This document shows, piece by piece, positions 13,401 through 24,600 of a DNA stretch of 64,000 nucleotides (position 1 is the first letter of the stretch; each line of letters starts with the position of its first letter). The DNA comes from Dysidea avara (taxonomy: Eukaryota; Porifera; Demospongiae; Dictyoceratida; Dysideidae). The DNA is taken from assembly GCF_963678975.1 (NCBI RefSeq), contig NC_089274.1, forward strand, positions 46,158,075 to 46,222,074, written 5' to 3'. Position numbers and translations under genes: made by a program. A model generated the notes under the pieces. The model made no database searches and had not been told where the DNA came from. It was given only the letters and a program-made list of their open reading frames with translations.

Positions 13401-15687
13401 TGTGTAGCTGAATTCTCTAGAGAGTGACTTAATTGTAGCTGAATTCTCTACAGGGTGCATGACTTGTTTATAGCTGAACATTCTTCAGTGTGACTTGTAA
13501 TGCTCTGAATCTCTATAGTGATATATTTGCTTAACTCTTCACATGGTGACTTGCTTCTTGCTGAACTGTCTATAACATTAACTGTTTGCAGCTGAACTCC
13601 CTACAGAATAACTTGTGATGTAATAAAATTCTATAATGGAGTAAATAAATTAGCTGAATGCTCTATTAGGGTGACTGTTCTATTAGAGTATCTCGATCTC
13701 GCATTTGCTACACGGAGTTGGCTTTAGAATCATAACTCAGTGGTTTGTAATCCGATTCTTCTGTACTACTGCAAGGACTTTCTATGAAGATTATTCCAGC
13801 TATACACCGATTTTCAGCTCATTGCTCTAAGCGGTTTGCCTAGTAGGCGTGAAAACTAATACTTTTTTATTCATAAAAATCGATCGCGTAATTGTGACAC
13901 AGGTTGGGTTTTGTGTCATATCTCCGTGGTCTTTATCTCGATTCCTTTCAAACCACCAAAAGGCACTCCTACGATGGTTACTCCATCTACATAGCAATTT
14001 TCAACTCATTTCATGAAGCGGTTTACCCTGTAGGCGTGACAACAAATCGATCTTGTTTTACGCGAATAATCGGTCATAACTCCTGAACCATTCATCGGAT
14101 TTGTACCAAATTTGATGCTAGGATTCGCCTTTGGACTCCCTTTCTGTGTACCAAATTTCATGGCGATCGGAGTACGCGTTTGCTTGTTATAGCAATTTTT
14201 GCAAGTGTGCGAAAAGACGAAGAAGAAAAAAAACGAAGAAAAAAAAACGAAACTTTGTCAGTTCGTATCTCGGAAATGGCTGGAGCGATTTCCTTCAAAT
14301 TTGGAATGTAGCTTCCCCTGGCTGGCGGGCAACTGTGTAACAAATTTGGTTCTAATCGGATAAGTGATCACTGAGATACAAAGGTGTGAAAATGACGTTT
14401 TCGTTCTTCCTGTCAATATACTCACTGGTGTGGCGCGCCGGCTTCTTGGGCCGCACGACACACTACCGTGTGTCTTGATACTATTACAAGCCACTACAAG
14501 AATTTTTGGAGTGTTTCCCTATTAGCTGTAGGAAAAGAATCAATTTTATGTAATAATTACAGCATTTGCAACCACGCCATAATTTGTACAGAAGTTCAAT
14601 GTCTAACCTACTACATGACAGTTAGTTTAGTGTATCACAAGGTCAACTATGTGTTGGCAACAGGGGCGGATCCAGGAGCTGGCAAGGGTAGGGGCACAAA
14701 CAAGCTAAGTTGTAGTTGAGTGGGAAGAGCAAATTCTATGTTAGTTGCTTTATTTTTAAGCAGGAAATACTCATCTCTTAGTAAGTTCCTTACTGTTGAT
14801 TTTAGCCATTTTGGGCTTTACAGATAGTTGTAAAGTCTTTATAACTGTTTACAAAAGCTATGAATGTCTTTAACATCAGAAACGACAATAATATTATTTT
14901 TAGAGTACATAGTACGGCTGAAAGGTGCTGAGTGACAGATTGCTTGACAGTTGGTTTGACTTTGGTTTCAGGTGAATCAGTTTGCAATAAATACATATTT
15001 TTCATGAATTATAAATTGATTTAGGTTTAGTATTTCAATCAACAAAGTATGGCTCCTGCAGCAATCTATGGTTGTATATATCAGTATATAGAGGAACAGA
15101 ACTTGAGCTATTTTGCACATGGTAGTCACATGGTAGTCCCTTTGTCACATTTGGTATATACTCTTAACATATTAATCAATTTAAAAGATGGTATGTGTTA
15201 CCTTGCATATGTATTTCTCAGAAATAAGAACATTTCTTGCTGCCAGATCTCTGTGTACAAATTGTTTACCAGAAAGGTAGGCCATTCCTGCTGCAGTTTC
15301 CTGGCAGAATTTTAGTAACAATAGTGGTAATTTTGAATACTCTGTTTCTTCGCTTCTACAAAATGACAGAGTTTTATATATATGTACAGTGGCTACAAAA
15401 GTACTTACGATGGTTGCAATGCATGCAAAAATTTCTTCAGATCTCCACGAGACATGTACTCCAACACAATCATTTCTGGAGCATCTATCACTACACCATA
15501 AAGCTTGATCACATTCTCATGATCAAACTGGCACATTATGGCAGCTTCCTGGAGAAATCGTACTTTGTCTTTATCTTTAGCATTTGAATTCAGAGCTTTT
15601 ATTGCCACTTCAAAGACACCATTGGCAGTGCTTAATACACCTTGGGTGACAACTCCAAACTCTCCAGAGCCTAGGCTCTTAACAGAT
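7233..15687 (-). CDS. Protein tyrosine kinase, catalytic domain over six exons (N-terminus not found)
   Basis: Exons in transcript order are 15409-15687, 15202-15355, 10093-10185, 9926-10039, 9784-9869 and 7233-7434; all have GT/AG borders and phases that join without error. The joined frame shows the full kinase core: glycine loop GSGEFGVV, lysine in VAIKAL, helix-C glutamate in FLQEA, hinge IVLEYM with leucine at the gatekeeper position, catalytic loop [11 protein letters not shown] in [10 protein letters not shown], paired activation-loop tyrosines in [21 protein letters not shown], and [19 protein letters not shown] and PVKW mark it as a tyrosine kinase that phosphorylates protein tyrosines. 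The C-terminal tail carries YYDLQTTY, possible phosphosites. No SH2, SH3, signal peptide or membrane helix was found upstream, so receptor versus cytoplasmic type is undecided. The second intron holds a 3.45-kb mobile element. Confidence 0.88.
7435..9783. other. Last intron of the kinase gene, nothing recognised
   Basis: No exon or complete element was identified. Two blocks around 7985-8010 and 8420-8440 share the word cagagggggtttcag, so a small degenerate repeat is present. CTAATAGA-type words occur near 7910 and 9280. Confidence 0.5.
9784..9869 (-). CDS. Kinase exon: helices G-H
   Basis: Encodes [20 protein letters not shown] and MYKLMVKCW; the tryptophan codon is split by the gtaagt donor and completed by the first base of the last exon. 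Confidence 0.9.
9926..10039 (-). CDS. Kinase exon: helix F region
   Basis: A 38-codon, phase 0 exon encoding [20 protein letters not shown] and [18 protein letters not shown], the conserved D-x-WSFG and the turn after it. The acceptor is tctactcag; the donor gtgcag is less typical but joins in frame with the next exon. Confidence 0.9.
10093..10185 (-). CDS. Kinase exon: DFG and activation loop
   Basis: A 31-codon exon, phase 0 at both ends, that begins [16 protein letters not shown] and ends PVKWTSPE. It carries the metal-binding DFG aspartate and two adjacent tyrosines at the usual autophosphorylation site. The donor is gtacag. Confidence 0.9.
11025..11348. repeat. Foldback palindrome at 5' end of copy A
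   Basis: Two ~155-bp arms are nearly perfect reverse complements around a short loop near 11195. Arms contain AGCCAAGCTGT, GGTGGCGGCCAAGAAATGGC and TAGGTTAATGG. The same palindrome heads copies B, C and D. Confidence 0.88.
11370..13670 (+). repeat. Tandem array of ~31-bp units in copy A
   Basis: Degenerate units around GTAGCTGAWCTCTCTACAGG then GTGATTTGTTT repeat about 70 times. A larger period is visible where variants with TTACATTGTGTCTAG recur (11355, 11610, 11860, 12345, 12905, 13150), so blocks of units were amplified together. Confidence 0.85.
14479..15201. other. Intron remainder between copy A and the kinase exon
   Basis: No exon seen. Near 14663 the block gggcggatccaggagc resembles the retroposon-like ends at 5457 and 43602. 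Confidence 0.4.
15202..15355 (-). CDS. Kinase exon: helix E and catalytic loop
   Basis: Encodes [20 protein letters not shown], then [20 protein letters not shown] and [11 protein letters not shown]. The catalytic aspartate (HRD) and the asparagine that binds metal (AARN) are present. The acceptor tttgtag and donor gtaaca fit phases 2 and 0. Confidence 0.9.
15409..15687 (-). CDS. Kinase exon: glycine loop, VAIK and helix C
   Basis: Encodes [13 protein letters not shown] through VAIKALNS and [20 protein letters not shown] to the hinge and FLHALQP. The donor is gtaagta. The upstream limit is placed at the acceptor tattatag (phase 2 incoming), but the frame stays open upstream for about 30 codons (..CWYYR-SVKS..), so the exon could begin further 5'. 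Residues beyond the kinase start are not assigned. Confidence 0.85.
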
Positions 15688-16330
15688 CTATAATACCAAC
15701 AGTCATTTGTACTAGTACAAATTAAACTTTGTAATACTGATCTACCTTTAGAGCAAGGATCCCATATGTGAAAACATTGTTACAATCTTGGATTAGTAGT
15801 TAGTACAAAATCAAAACACTACAAAAGTGTTAAAGAAAACTGATTGGTCTTATGGAACCTGAAGTTCCATAAAGACCCCAACATCACACTACACAAGACA
15901 TGGACAGTTGGTTGGCACCAGATCACAAGGTTCCAACTATATAGCTGAGTACACTAGAGCAGTGCAAGTATGTAGGCTTCTAGCGCAAGGAAACAACAAC
16001 AGGAACTAAGTAGCTATCACTAAACATTGAACATCACTATGTACCACTGCTTTGATTCACACACAGATACATAATTGTAATTCTAATTGTAATTGTAATT
16101 TTTGAACAGGGGATCCACTCAGTAACCAAAAACTAATTTTCAGTGGAGCTCTGTGAGCAAGAGAAGAAGACAGACTACACTATATACACACACCACACAC
16201 ATGAACACACACGCATGCATACACAATTCTCGACTGTTTGACTTCATCCCTGCCCCTACATTGTAAAACTAATTGGTGATCACATTCCGAGTAAATATGT
16301 ATCCACAACAAAATAAATCATCCCAGGATG
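15688..16330. other. Stretch upstream of the first recognised kinase exon
   Basis: I searched it on the minus strand for juxtamembrane, transmembrane or SH2/SH3 exons and found none that splice in frame. A small hairpin sits at 15846-15877 (TGGTCTTATGGAACC and its inverse). Confidence 0.4.
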
Positions 16331-16962
16331 TCAGCCTCTCTAAAAAAACTCATCAGAAAAAAAGCATCGACTCGAAACATTACAACAGTGATAATAAATG
16401 GAGGGAATACAAAGATGTTCATCAAAAATACGCAATTTAATGAGGCGGCAGCAGCAGCAGCAGTAGTAGCACACTATCTATCTTCTCCAATGCCTTATTT
16501 TCTGACAACATGAATGGTAAAATACTTTTGGAGATACAGGAGAAAAGCATAAACTGTTAACAGTCAATCTCAAACTGGTAGCTTAGTCTTCGACTCTCAG
16601 CAAAAATCAGAAATACTTAGTTAATCATCAATTTCAAACTGTGTTTACTACCAAAGACTTAACAAATTTTCCACACAAAGGCCCATTCCACTATCCACAA
16701 ATCGACAACATTGAGATTACTCACCTCAGATGTATGCAACTTACCATTAGACTGCAATCCACACTACCAATGAAATAGCACCTATGCTAACACACTTATT
16801 TCAATCCTCACTAAGGACTGGAATCATACCATCTGTGTGGAAACAAGCTTATGTTACACCAGCATACAAAGCAGGATCAAGAACCAATGCCAAAAATTAT
16901 TGTCCTATTTTATTAACATCTATAAACTTCAGAACATTAACATGTAGTCACGTAATGAATTA
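16330..16962 (+). pseudogene. 5' half of an old LINE ORF2, split by copy B
   Basis: Broken frames read like the linker and early RT of a LINE: FDSQQKSEILS, then TLPM..IAPMLTHLFQSSLR, TGIIPSVWKQAYVTPAYKAG, and NYCPILLTS, corresponding to the usual IP..WK.A.V.PI.K.G.....NYRPI.LTS. Stops and frame changes show decay. It ends SHVMNY exactly where copy B begins; its continuation is at 25341. Confidence 0.75.
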
Positions 16963-17427
16963 TCTAATCAAAAACAGCCAAGCTGTAAAAAAACAGTGCA
17001 GCCCTCAAAAAGGCTATGGTGAAAAAGATGTGAAATCCAAGGTGGCGGCCAAGAAATGGCTGTGATGGTAGGTTAATGGTAAAAATTTTAATAACGACAA
17101 TTCAGGTGAATTATTGTAAATGGCTGTGATGGTAGGTTAATGGTAAATATTTTAATAACGACAATTCAGGTGAATTATTGTGCCGCTTAAAAATTCACCT
17201 GAATTGTCGTTATTAAAATTTTTACCATTAACCTACCATCACAGCCATTTCTTGGCCGCCACCTTGGATTTCACATCTTTTTTCACCATAGCCTTTTTGA
17301 GGGCCGCACTGTTTTTTTACAGCTTGGCTGTTTTTGATTAGATAATTCATTACGTGACTACATGTTATATGTTCTGAAGTTTATAGATGTTAATAAAATA
17401 GGACAATAATTTTTGGCATCGGTTCTT
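16879..17427. repeat. Extended palindrome including host LINE sequence
   Basis: The inverted repeat does not stop at the foldback ends. LINE bases 16879-16962 reappear in reverse complement at 17343-17427 with one substitution and a small indel. Inside, the left arm also has a short direct duplication (about 17053-17112 repeated at 17113-17165). Confidence 0.85.
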
Positions 17428-17581
17428 AAAAATTCACCTGAATTGTCGTTATTAAAATTTTTACCATTAACCTACCATCACAGCCATTTCTTGGCCGCCA
17501 CCTTGGATTTCACATCTTTTTTCACCATAGTCTTTTTGAGGGCCGCACTGTTTTTTTACAGCTTGGCTGTTTTTGATTAGA
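17428..17581. repeat. Second, single right arm of the foldback
   Basis: Repeats the right half of the palindrome from AAAAATTCACCTGAATTGTC to GATTAGA immediately after the inverted LINE segment, without a left partner. Confidence 0.85.
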
Positions 17582-17754
17582 TTTCATTTCTTTTTGTATT
17601 TGTATACCACAAAGCCAGCCTATGGCCGGCTTTGGGACTTTTTTAACCTGTAGGAAGAAGAAAAGATGAAGCAGATGTACTTTAAATATTTCTGATTTTA
17701 TCAGTAAATGTACAAATCATATATATATATAATATGTATATTTATTACAGAACT

Positions 17755-18897
17755 CTCCATGGTGGTTTCTTTATGACTGAACACTCTACAAGGTGACTTC
17801 TTCTTGCTGCCCTCTCTACAGGGTGAATTATTAGTAGCTGAACAATCTATAAGGTAACTTCTTCTAGCTGATCTCTCTACAGGGTGATTTGTTTGTAGCT
17901 GAACTATCTACAAGGTAACTTCTTCTAGCTGATCTCTCTACAGGGTGATTGTTTGTAGCTGAATTCTGTGCAGGTGATTTGTTTGCAGCTGAGCTCTTTA
18001 CAGAATGGTTTCTTTGTAGCTGAACTCTCTACAAGGTAACTTCTTGTAACTGATCTTTCTACAGGGTAATTTGTTTGTGGCTGAATTTTCTACAGTGTGA
18101 TTTCTTTGAAGCTGAACTCTCTACATGGTGGTTTTTTTGTAACTGAACTCTCTACAAGGTAATTTCTTATAGCTGATCTGTCTACAGGGTGATTTGTTTG
18201 TAGCTGAACTCTCTACAGGTGATTTGTTTGCAGCTGAACTCTCTACATGATGGTTCTTTGTAGCTGAACTCTCTACATGGTAACTTCTTCTAGCTGATCT
18301 TTCTACAGGGAGATTTGTTTGCAGCTGAACTCTCTACATGATGATTTCTTTGTAACTGAACTCTCTACAAGGAAACTTCGTCTAGCTGATCTCTCTACAG
18401 GGAGATTTGTTTGTAGCTGAACTCTCTACATGATGGTTTCTTTGTAGCTGAACTCTCTACAAGGTAATTTCTTTTAGCTGATGTCTCTACAAGGTCACTA
18501 GTTTGTAGCTGAACTCTCTACATGATGATTTCTTTGTAACTGAACTCTCTACAAGGTGACTCCTTCTAGCTGATCTTTCTACAGGGTGATTTGTTTGTAG
18601 CTGAACCCTCTACAAGGAAACTTCTTCTAGCTAATCTCTCTACAGGTGATTTGTTTGCAGCTGAACTCTCTACAAGGTAACTTCTTCTATCTACAGGGAG
18701 ATTTGTTTGTAGCTGAATTCTCTACAGGTGATTTGTTTGCAGCTAAACTCTCTACATGATGGTTTCTTTGTAGCTGAACTCTCTACAAGGTAACTTCTTC
18801 TATTGATCTCTCTACAGGGCGATTTGTTTGTAGTTGAACTCTCTACATGGTAGTTTCTTTGTAGCTGAACTCTACAAGGTGATTTCTTCTAGCTGAA
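17755..18897 (+). repeat. Tandem array of ~31-bp units in copy B
   Basis: Units alternate between a GTAGCTGAACTCTCTACA type and a CTAGCTGATCTCTCTACAGG type, giving a ~60-bp higher-order period. The linker before it (17582-17754) matches those of copies C and D. Confidence 0.85.
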
Positions 18898-20850
18898 CTA
18901 TCCCTTTCCATAACATACCATTAGGGAGAGGAAGTTTCCATAACACGGAGTTAGGACATTACTGTGTACTACTATACTCTAAATGATGCACATTTTCAGT
19001 AGCATTACACAATTAGGCGGTTAACTCATTGGAGTGATCTGAGTGATTGGAGTGATCTGAGTGATTGCAGTGATCTGAGTGATCCGAGTGATTGAAGTGA
19101 CCTGAGTGATCTGAGTGATTGGAGTGATCTGAGTGATTGGAGTGATCTGAGTGATTGGAGTGATCTGAGTGATTGAAGTGATCTGAGTGATCTGAGTGAT
19201 TGCAGTGATCTGAGTGATCTGAGTGATTGGAGTGATCAGAGTTATTGGAGTGACCTGTGTGATCTGAGTGATTGGAGTGATTGAAGTGATTGGAGTGATC
19301 GGAGTGATTGGAGTGCACTCTTGGAGTGATTGAAGTGATCGGAGTGATTGGAGTGCACTCCAATCACTCCGATCACTCCAATCCCTTCAATCACTCCAAT
19401 CACTCAGATCACACAGGTCACTCCAATCACTCCAATCACTCAGATCACTCCAATCACTCAGATCACTCAGATCTCTCAGATCACTCAGATCACTCCAATC
19501 ACTCAGATCACTCCAATCACTCAGTTCACTGCAATCACCCCGATCACTGCAATCACTCAGATCACTCCAATCACTCAGATCACGTGATCTGAGTGATCTG
19601 ATCGGAGTTATCTGAGTGAGTGGAGTGATCTGAGTGATTGGAGTGATCGGAGTTATCTGAGTGATCTGAGTGATTGGAATGATCTGAGTGATTGGAGTGA
19701 TCTGAGTGATTGCAGTGATCTGAGTGATCTGAGTGATTGGAGTGATCGGAGTGATCTGAGTGATTGCAGTGATCTGAGTGATTGGAGTGATCAGAGTGAT
19801 TGGAGTGATTTGAGTGATCCGAGTGATTGGAGTGATCGGAGTGATTAGAGTGATCTGAGTGATAGCAGTGATCTGAGTGATCCGAGTGATTGGAGTGATC
19901 TGAGTGATTGGAGTGATCTGAGTGATCTGAGTGATCGATGTGATCTGAGTGATAGGAGTGATCTGAGTGATTGGAGTGATTTGAGTGATCTGAGTGATTG
20001 GAGTGATCTGAGTGATCGGAGTGATATGAGTGATCTGAGTGATTGGAGTGATCTGAGTGATTGGAGTGTTTGGAGTGATCTGAGTGATTAGAGTGATCTG
20101 AGTGATAGCAGTGATCTGAGTGATCCGAGTGATTGAAGTGACTGAGTGATTGGAGTGATCTGAGTGATTGGAGTGATCTGAGTGATTGGAGTGATCGGTG
20201 TGATCTGAGTGATAGGAGTGATCTGAGTGATTGGAGTGATCTGAGTGATTGGAGTGATCCGAGTGATTGGAGTAAGATCACTCAAATCACTTAGATCAGT
20301 GAGATCACTCAGATCACTCCAATCACTCCGATCACTCAAATCACTCGGATCACTCCATCACTTAGATCACTCCAATCACTCAGATCACTCCAATCACTCA
20401 GATCACTGCAATCACTCAGATCACTCAGATCACTGCAATTACTCAGATCACTCCAATCACTCCGATCACTCAGATCACTGCAATCACTCAGATCACTCCA
20501 ATCACTCAGATCACTCAGATCACTGCAATCACTCAGATCACTCCAATCACTCCGATCACTCCAATCACTCAGTTCACTGCAATCACCCTGATCACTGCAA
20601 TCACTCCGATCACTCAGATCACTCCAATCAATTTGATCACTCCAATCACTCAGGTCACTCCAATCACTCCGATCACTCCAATCACTCAGATCACTCAGAT
20701 CACTCGGATCACCCCAATCACTCCAATGAGTTAAACGCCTAATTGTGTAATGCTACTGAAAATGTGCATCATTTAGAGTATAGTAGTACACAGAAATGTC
20801 CTAACTCCATGTTATGGAAACTTCCTCTCCCTAATGGTATGTTTCCATAG
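18898..20850. mobile_element. Foldback element made of 9-bp satellite units
   Basis: About 120 bp of terminal inverted repeat (left roughly 18905-19027, right roughly 20724-20845, sharing AACATACCATTAGGGAGAGG and GCATTACACAATTAGGCG) brackets a satellite of GAGTGATYK units. The satellite changes orientation three times: GAGTGAT-type 19028-19359, ATCACTC-type 19360-19583, GAGTGAT-type 19584-20276, ATCACTC-type 20277-20735. Junctions are palindromic, for example GGAGTGCACTCC near 19358 and GATCACGTGATC at 19579. Because 9 bp is three codons, long frames of His-Ser-Asp/Asn arise on both strands; they are not genes. Confidence 0.85.
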
Positions 20851-21002
20851 TTGCATGAACTCCCTATAAGGTAAATTTTTCTAGCTGATCTCTCTACAGG
20901 GTGAATTGTTTGTAGCTGATCTCTCTACAGGGTGACTTGTTTCTAGCTGATCTCTATACAGGTTACTTGTTTCTAGCTGATCTCTTCAGGGTGACTGCTC
21001 TA

Positions 21003-21617
21003 TTAGGATGACTGTTCTATTAGAGTATCTCGATCTCGCATTCAAGTTGGATTTCGTGTTATAACTCCGTGGCTTTAAGTCTGATTCTTCTACACCATTG
21101 AAGAGCCTTTCTAAGATTATTCCTCCTTCTATACAGCGATTTTCAAAGCATCCCCCCTAGCAGTTTATCTGGTAGGCGTGGCAAGTAGTCGTTTTTTATT
21201 AGCTAATCTCGATTGCGTAATTGTTACACACTGTTGGCTTTTTCGTTGTATCTTCCTGGTTTTTAGCTCGATTTCTTTCAAACCACAAAAGGTTTGAGGT
21301 TCAATAGTTAACCTATTCACCCACCGATCTTCAGCTTCTTCCCATACGCGGTTTACCCTGTAGGCGTGACAACATATTGGTGTTAATTTTCATGAATAAT
21401 CGATCATAACTCTTTTCCTGTTTATCGTGTCCTAGCCAAAGTTGGTACAGAGATGCGCCTTTATACCTCCCTTCTGTGTGCCAAATTTCACGGCAATCGG
21501 ATATAGCGTTCGCGTTTTATAGCAGTTTTTGTAAGTGTGCGAAAAAAGAAAGAAAAATAAGAAAAAAAACAACGAAGAAACTAAGCCAATTTTTGAAGTT
21601 GCATATCTCGGGAACGC
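21003..21617 (+). repeat. Terminal block of copy B, left part
   Basis: Matches 13680-14275 and 56713-57283: CTATTAGAGTATCTCGATCT, GGTAGGCGTG, CCCTGTAGGCGTGACAACA and an A-rich stretch after GTAAGTGTGCGAAAA. It breaks off at CTCGGGAACGC, where the retrotransposon poly(T) begins; the remainder is at 25135-25340. Confidence 0.85.
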
Positions 21618-24600
21618 TTTTTTTTTTTCCCGGGCTAGATGTAATGCCCTTTCCTACCACCCCCAGCACAAGAGGCAAACGTGCTGGACAAGAACTGAAA
21701 AGCGGGACATCTAAAAGTCCCTAGGGCCATTTGTTAGGCCCATTTCCGGGGAAGCATCTGGTTATCTAAACGAGATGGAGCGGCTTCCACGGATGCACAT
21801 CGTCGCTGACCTCAACAGGGAGAAAGACAGGGTACAGCGAATCCACGCCAAAGTACTACTGTACGATAAAGCACTATGTTTGGAAAGGAGCTCAGCAAGC
21901 CGGCGATAAAATGTGATGGCTTCCTTCCCCATGCCCCCAGTTGTGGCAAACACCAATGGAGTAAAAGATGCAAACTCCACCTCACAGACACGGTCACCAT
22001 ACTCCCTCTTCTTCTGCATCTCATGACGCCTATACACAGATGGTATCGAAACATTGCGGTAGCTTTGTGCGTTTGGGTGAAAAACCCTTACATCGAAAAA
22101 GGCACTTTGCCGCCGCCCCCAAAATCCGCGTGCATGAATGTCAGCCCTGGCATCATCTTGGCAGTTAGCTGATCGAGGGATAAGTTCTTCGCCACTCAGG
22201 GATTGAAATGGTGGCTCAATTGCAACATTAGTACAAACATTTGAAAGTAATTCAGCAGTTGTATCACGCAGGTCATTGTGGCGAACAAAGGTCAAACCAC
22301 CATGTCGACAGATCATTGCATGATCAGCAGTGAAAGGCGAGCCACACACACAGTGGCTAGGAGTATTCAGTAAAGTCCATCCATAACGCAGGTGAAGAGC
22401 ATCCCAGAACTCCTGCTTTGTCAGATGGTAACCCTGGTCTTGCAGTGGTAAAGCCAGAAGCCAAGAAGAGGCTCCAGGTTCACTATTCAGATCAATAGCT
22501 CTTTGAAGCTGTGAAGAGAGACCATTTCTGATCTCAAGAGCCCGTTTCTTAGAAGCCTCACGCCGGTGTTGGTGAACCTGAGCCTTGATGGATCGAGTAT
22601 CTGGGGGATGAGCATGTGCTACCTGACTAATAATCAAGTCTTTTAATGGTGCAGTAATTCGCAGGGAAGCATCAAACTGAGATTCACAGAAAGCTGTAGG
22701 GTCACCCATACCGAGCCCACCAAAACGACATGGCAGAGAGAACAACTCACGTTCACCGGTGGCGCATGCAACATGTCCAGTGATAGAAGGAAAAAGCTTG
22801 AGTCTGATAGCATCCTCTAATGGCTGAAGTAAAGAACTAATGTTTGGAATGGTTCTCATCAGGTAGACCCAGCGGCCCATCATACCGTGGGTAAAAGCAC
22901 AATATGCAGCATGTGGCCGACTACTTGCAATTCCAGCCAAGGCAGACACCTCAGCAGTCCAAGACTCAACCTTTGAAGCCACGTATTCTTCAGCAAAGTC
23001 TCTTGTACCCAGAGCCGCACCAAGGTGTCGCTGGCCACGAGCAGTAATCTGTATATTAGAATCAGCAAAAATTAATTGTGCAGTGGATAGATGTTCTGGC
23101 TTCACAATTAGGACTGTCTTGGTAGCATTTGTAAAATAACCATAATCAGGTCCAACAGAAGAGAGATGTTGCCACCAGGAAAAAAGTTTTGAGAGTGATC
23201 CAACACCAGTAGCATCATCCGCAAACCATGCCTGAGAGACATCGGGCACTGTTGTACGGAGATGTCTAATCAAAGGTACAACTGCCAAAGCATACATGGC
23301 CATTGCAAGGGGGTCTCCCTGAGTTGTACCCTCAGTTGATTGAATTTCCCCCTCACCCACTACAAACAAACGAACAGGTGCACCATAAGTATTGTGCAAG
23401 ACGGTTGCAAAAGATGGACAAAGAACTGAGATGTTGTGAAGCGCAGCCTGGCGATTAACACAATTAAAAGCATTGGAAGCATCAACAAGGAGAGCAGCCT
23501 CGCAATTACCATTCTCAAACATTTCCTTCATCGCATGAACAGCTGCCTCAGAGCCAGCAGCATGACCAGCACAAGTCTGCAAAGGACCAGCAGCAGAGAT
23601 AACATCCTCACCAATTACAAACAATATTGCCTTTGCTACAATTCTTCGGGGCACATCCCCAATACCTATGGGGCGGACACCAGGACGTTTGTCTAAGGGA
23701 ATCAATCTGCAGGCCACAAAGGGCATCAAGGCTACAGGGTCCTTTACTGGGGATGTACAAAGGTAGCGAGACACAGAGGCCAAGGCCTTACACAATCCAG
23801 CGGAGGCTTCTGTGAAAGAAGTACACATTCGTCTCCAAGCATAGGCATCAACTCCCGATGGCCCTGCTGCCCCATTGGTATGGAGTGATGCCCACTTGAT
23901 TACCTCACTGGTAAGGCACTCAAAGAGTATTGGATCATGGCTAGGTGCCTTGTAGTTTGTATTGAGCAATACAGAAGGATTAGCTGGCCTACCCAAGGGA
24001 TGTTTTTCCAGTAAAATGTCTCTAGCTGTACGTACAATGGGTTGACCAGAGGAATCTCTACCCGAAGGAATCATAGAGTCAAGGGACAACACTCCACCCT
24101 TGGAGTCAGTTGATAATAGGTGCAGGGCCATACTGACCTTTCCCTCTGACATCAGATGGTCAAACAGTCGAGATTTGTCATCGGACTTTCTCTTAGATGA
24201 CAAAGAGCGGCTAAGGTGGTCTTGAATACAACGTCCCTCCTTAAGAAGAGCATCAAAGGAGCCCTTGCTCCACAAATTTAATCTCCTCAGGAGGTGAACA
24301 GAATGATCCTTAGCACGACTCTGCTGGTGAGGCTTCTGTAGTAGTAAAGGTTGCATCACTGAACATGCCAGCAGTGCAACTGAGCCAAGTGCAGAATCCT
24401 CTGCAAAGGCCTGGTACAGCCTTGCTAATTCCTGTACAAAGAGTTTTCCAGCTTTTCCAAAAGGTATTAAAAATATATTTGGTTTCCAATGAATGACCTC
24501 TTCATATGCTGACGTGAAAAATTCACAAGCTCTCTCACCAGTAACGTCATTCCACATAAAGTCAGTACAGGGCTTGAACTTGGAAACAGAGTAGGAATCA

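Larger units (their letters stand above)
11025..14478 (+). mobile_element. Composite element copy A (foldback + tandem array + terminal block)
   Basis: The 5' end is a palindrome (11025-11348) starting TCTAATCAAAAACAGCC and ending with its inverse GATTAGA. An array of ~31-bp units (about 11370-13670) follows, then a conserved terminal block (13672-14478) with CTATTAGAGTATCTCGATCT near its start and a final hairpin GACACAC-TACC-GTGTGTC followed by TTGA. The base before the 5' TC is A and the base after TTGA is T, as in the other copies. No long open frame is present. It sits in the second kinase intron, sense opposite to the gene, and accounts for most of that intron's length. Confidence 0.8.

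Noticed and set aside
11370..13670. CRISPR-like array
   Set aside because: Units are contiguous and degenerate with no unique spacers, in a spliced eukaryotic locus.
13904..14494. Several 60-80 codon frames in the terminal block, recurring at 46336-46717 and 63084-63644
   Set aside because: They recur because the block is repeated; frames differ between copies and are broken by indels, so no protein is conserved.
15688..15800. Upstream kinase exon ending at a gtagat donor near 15750
   Set aside because: The frame needed to join the glycine-loop exon meets a stop just before the donor.
16328..16513. 61-codon ORF with a run of alanines
   Set aside because: It belongs to the decayed LINE reading frame, and the alanine run is a GCAGCA microsatellite.
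19013..20742. Long His-Ser-Asp/Asn and Ile-Thr-Pro repeat proteins on both strands
   Set aside because: The 9-bp satellite unit has no stop codon in several frames; the frames follow the repeat and stop where it flips.
21812..23815. Shorter ORFs opposite to or overlapping the retrotransposon ORF
   Set aside because: Shadows of the 1056-residue frame, with no motifs of their own.
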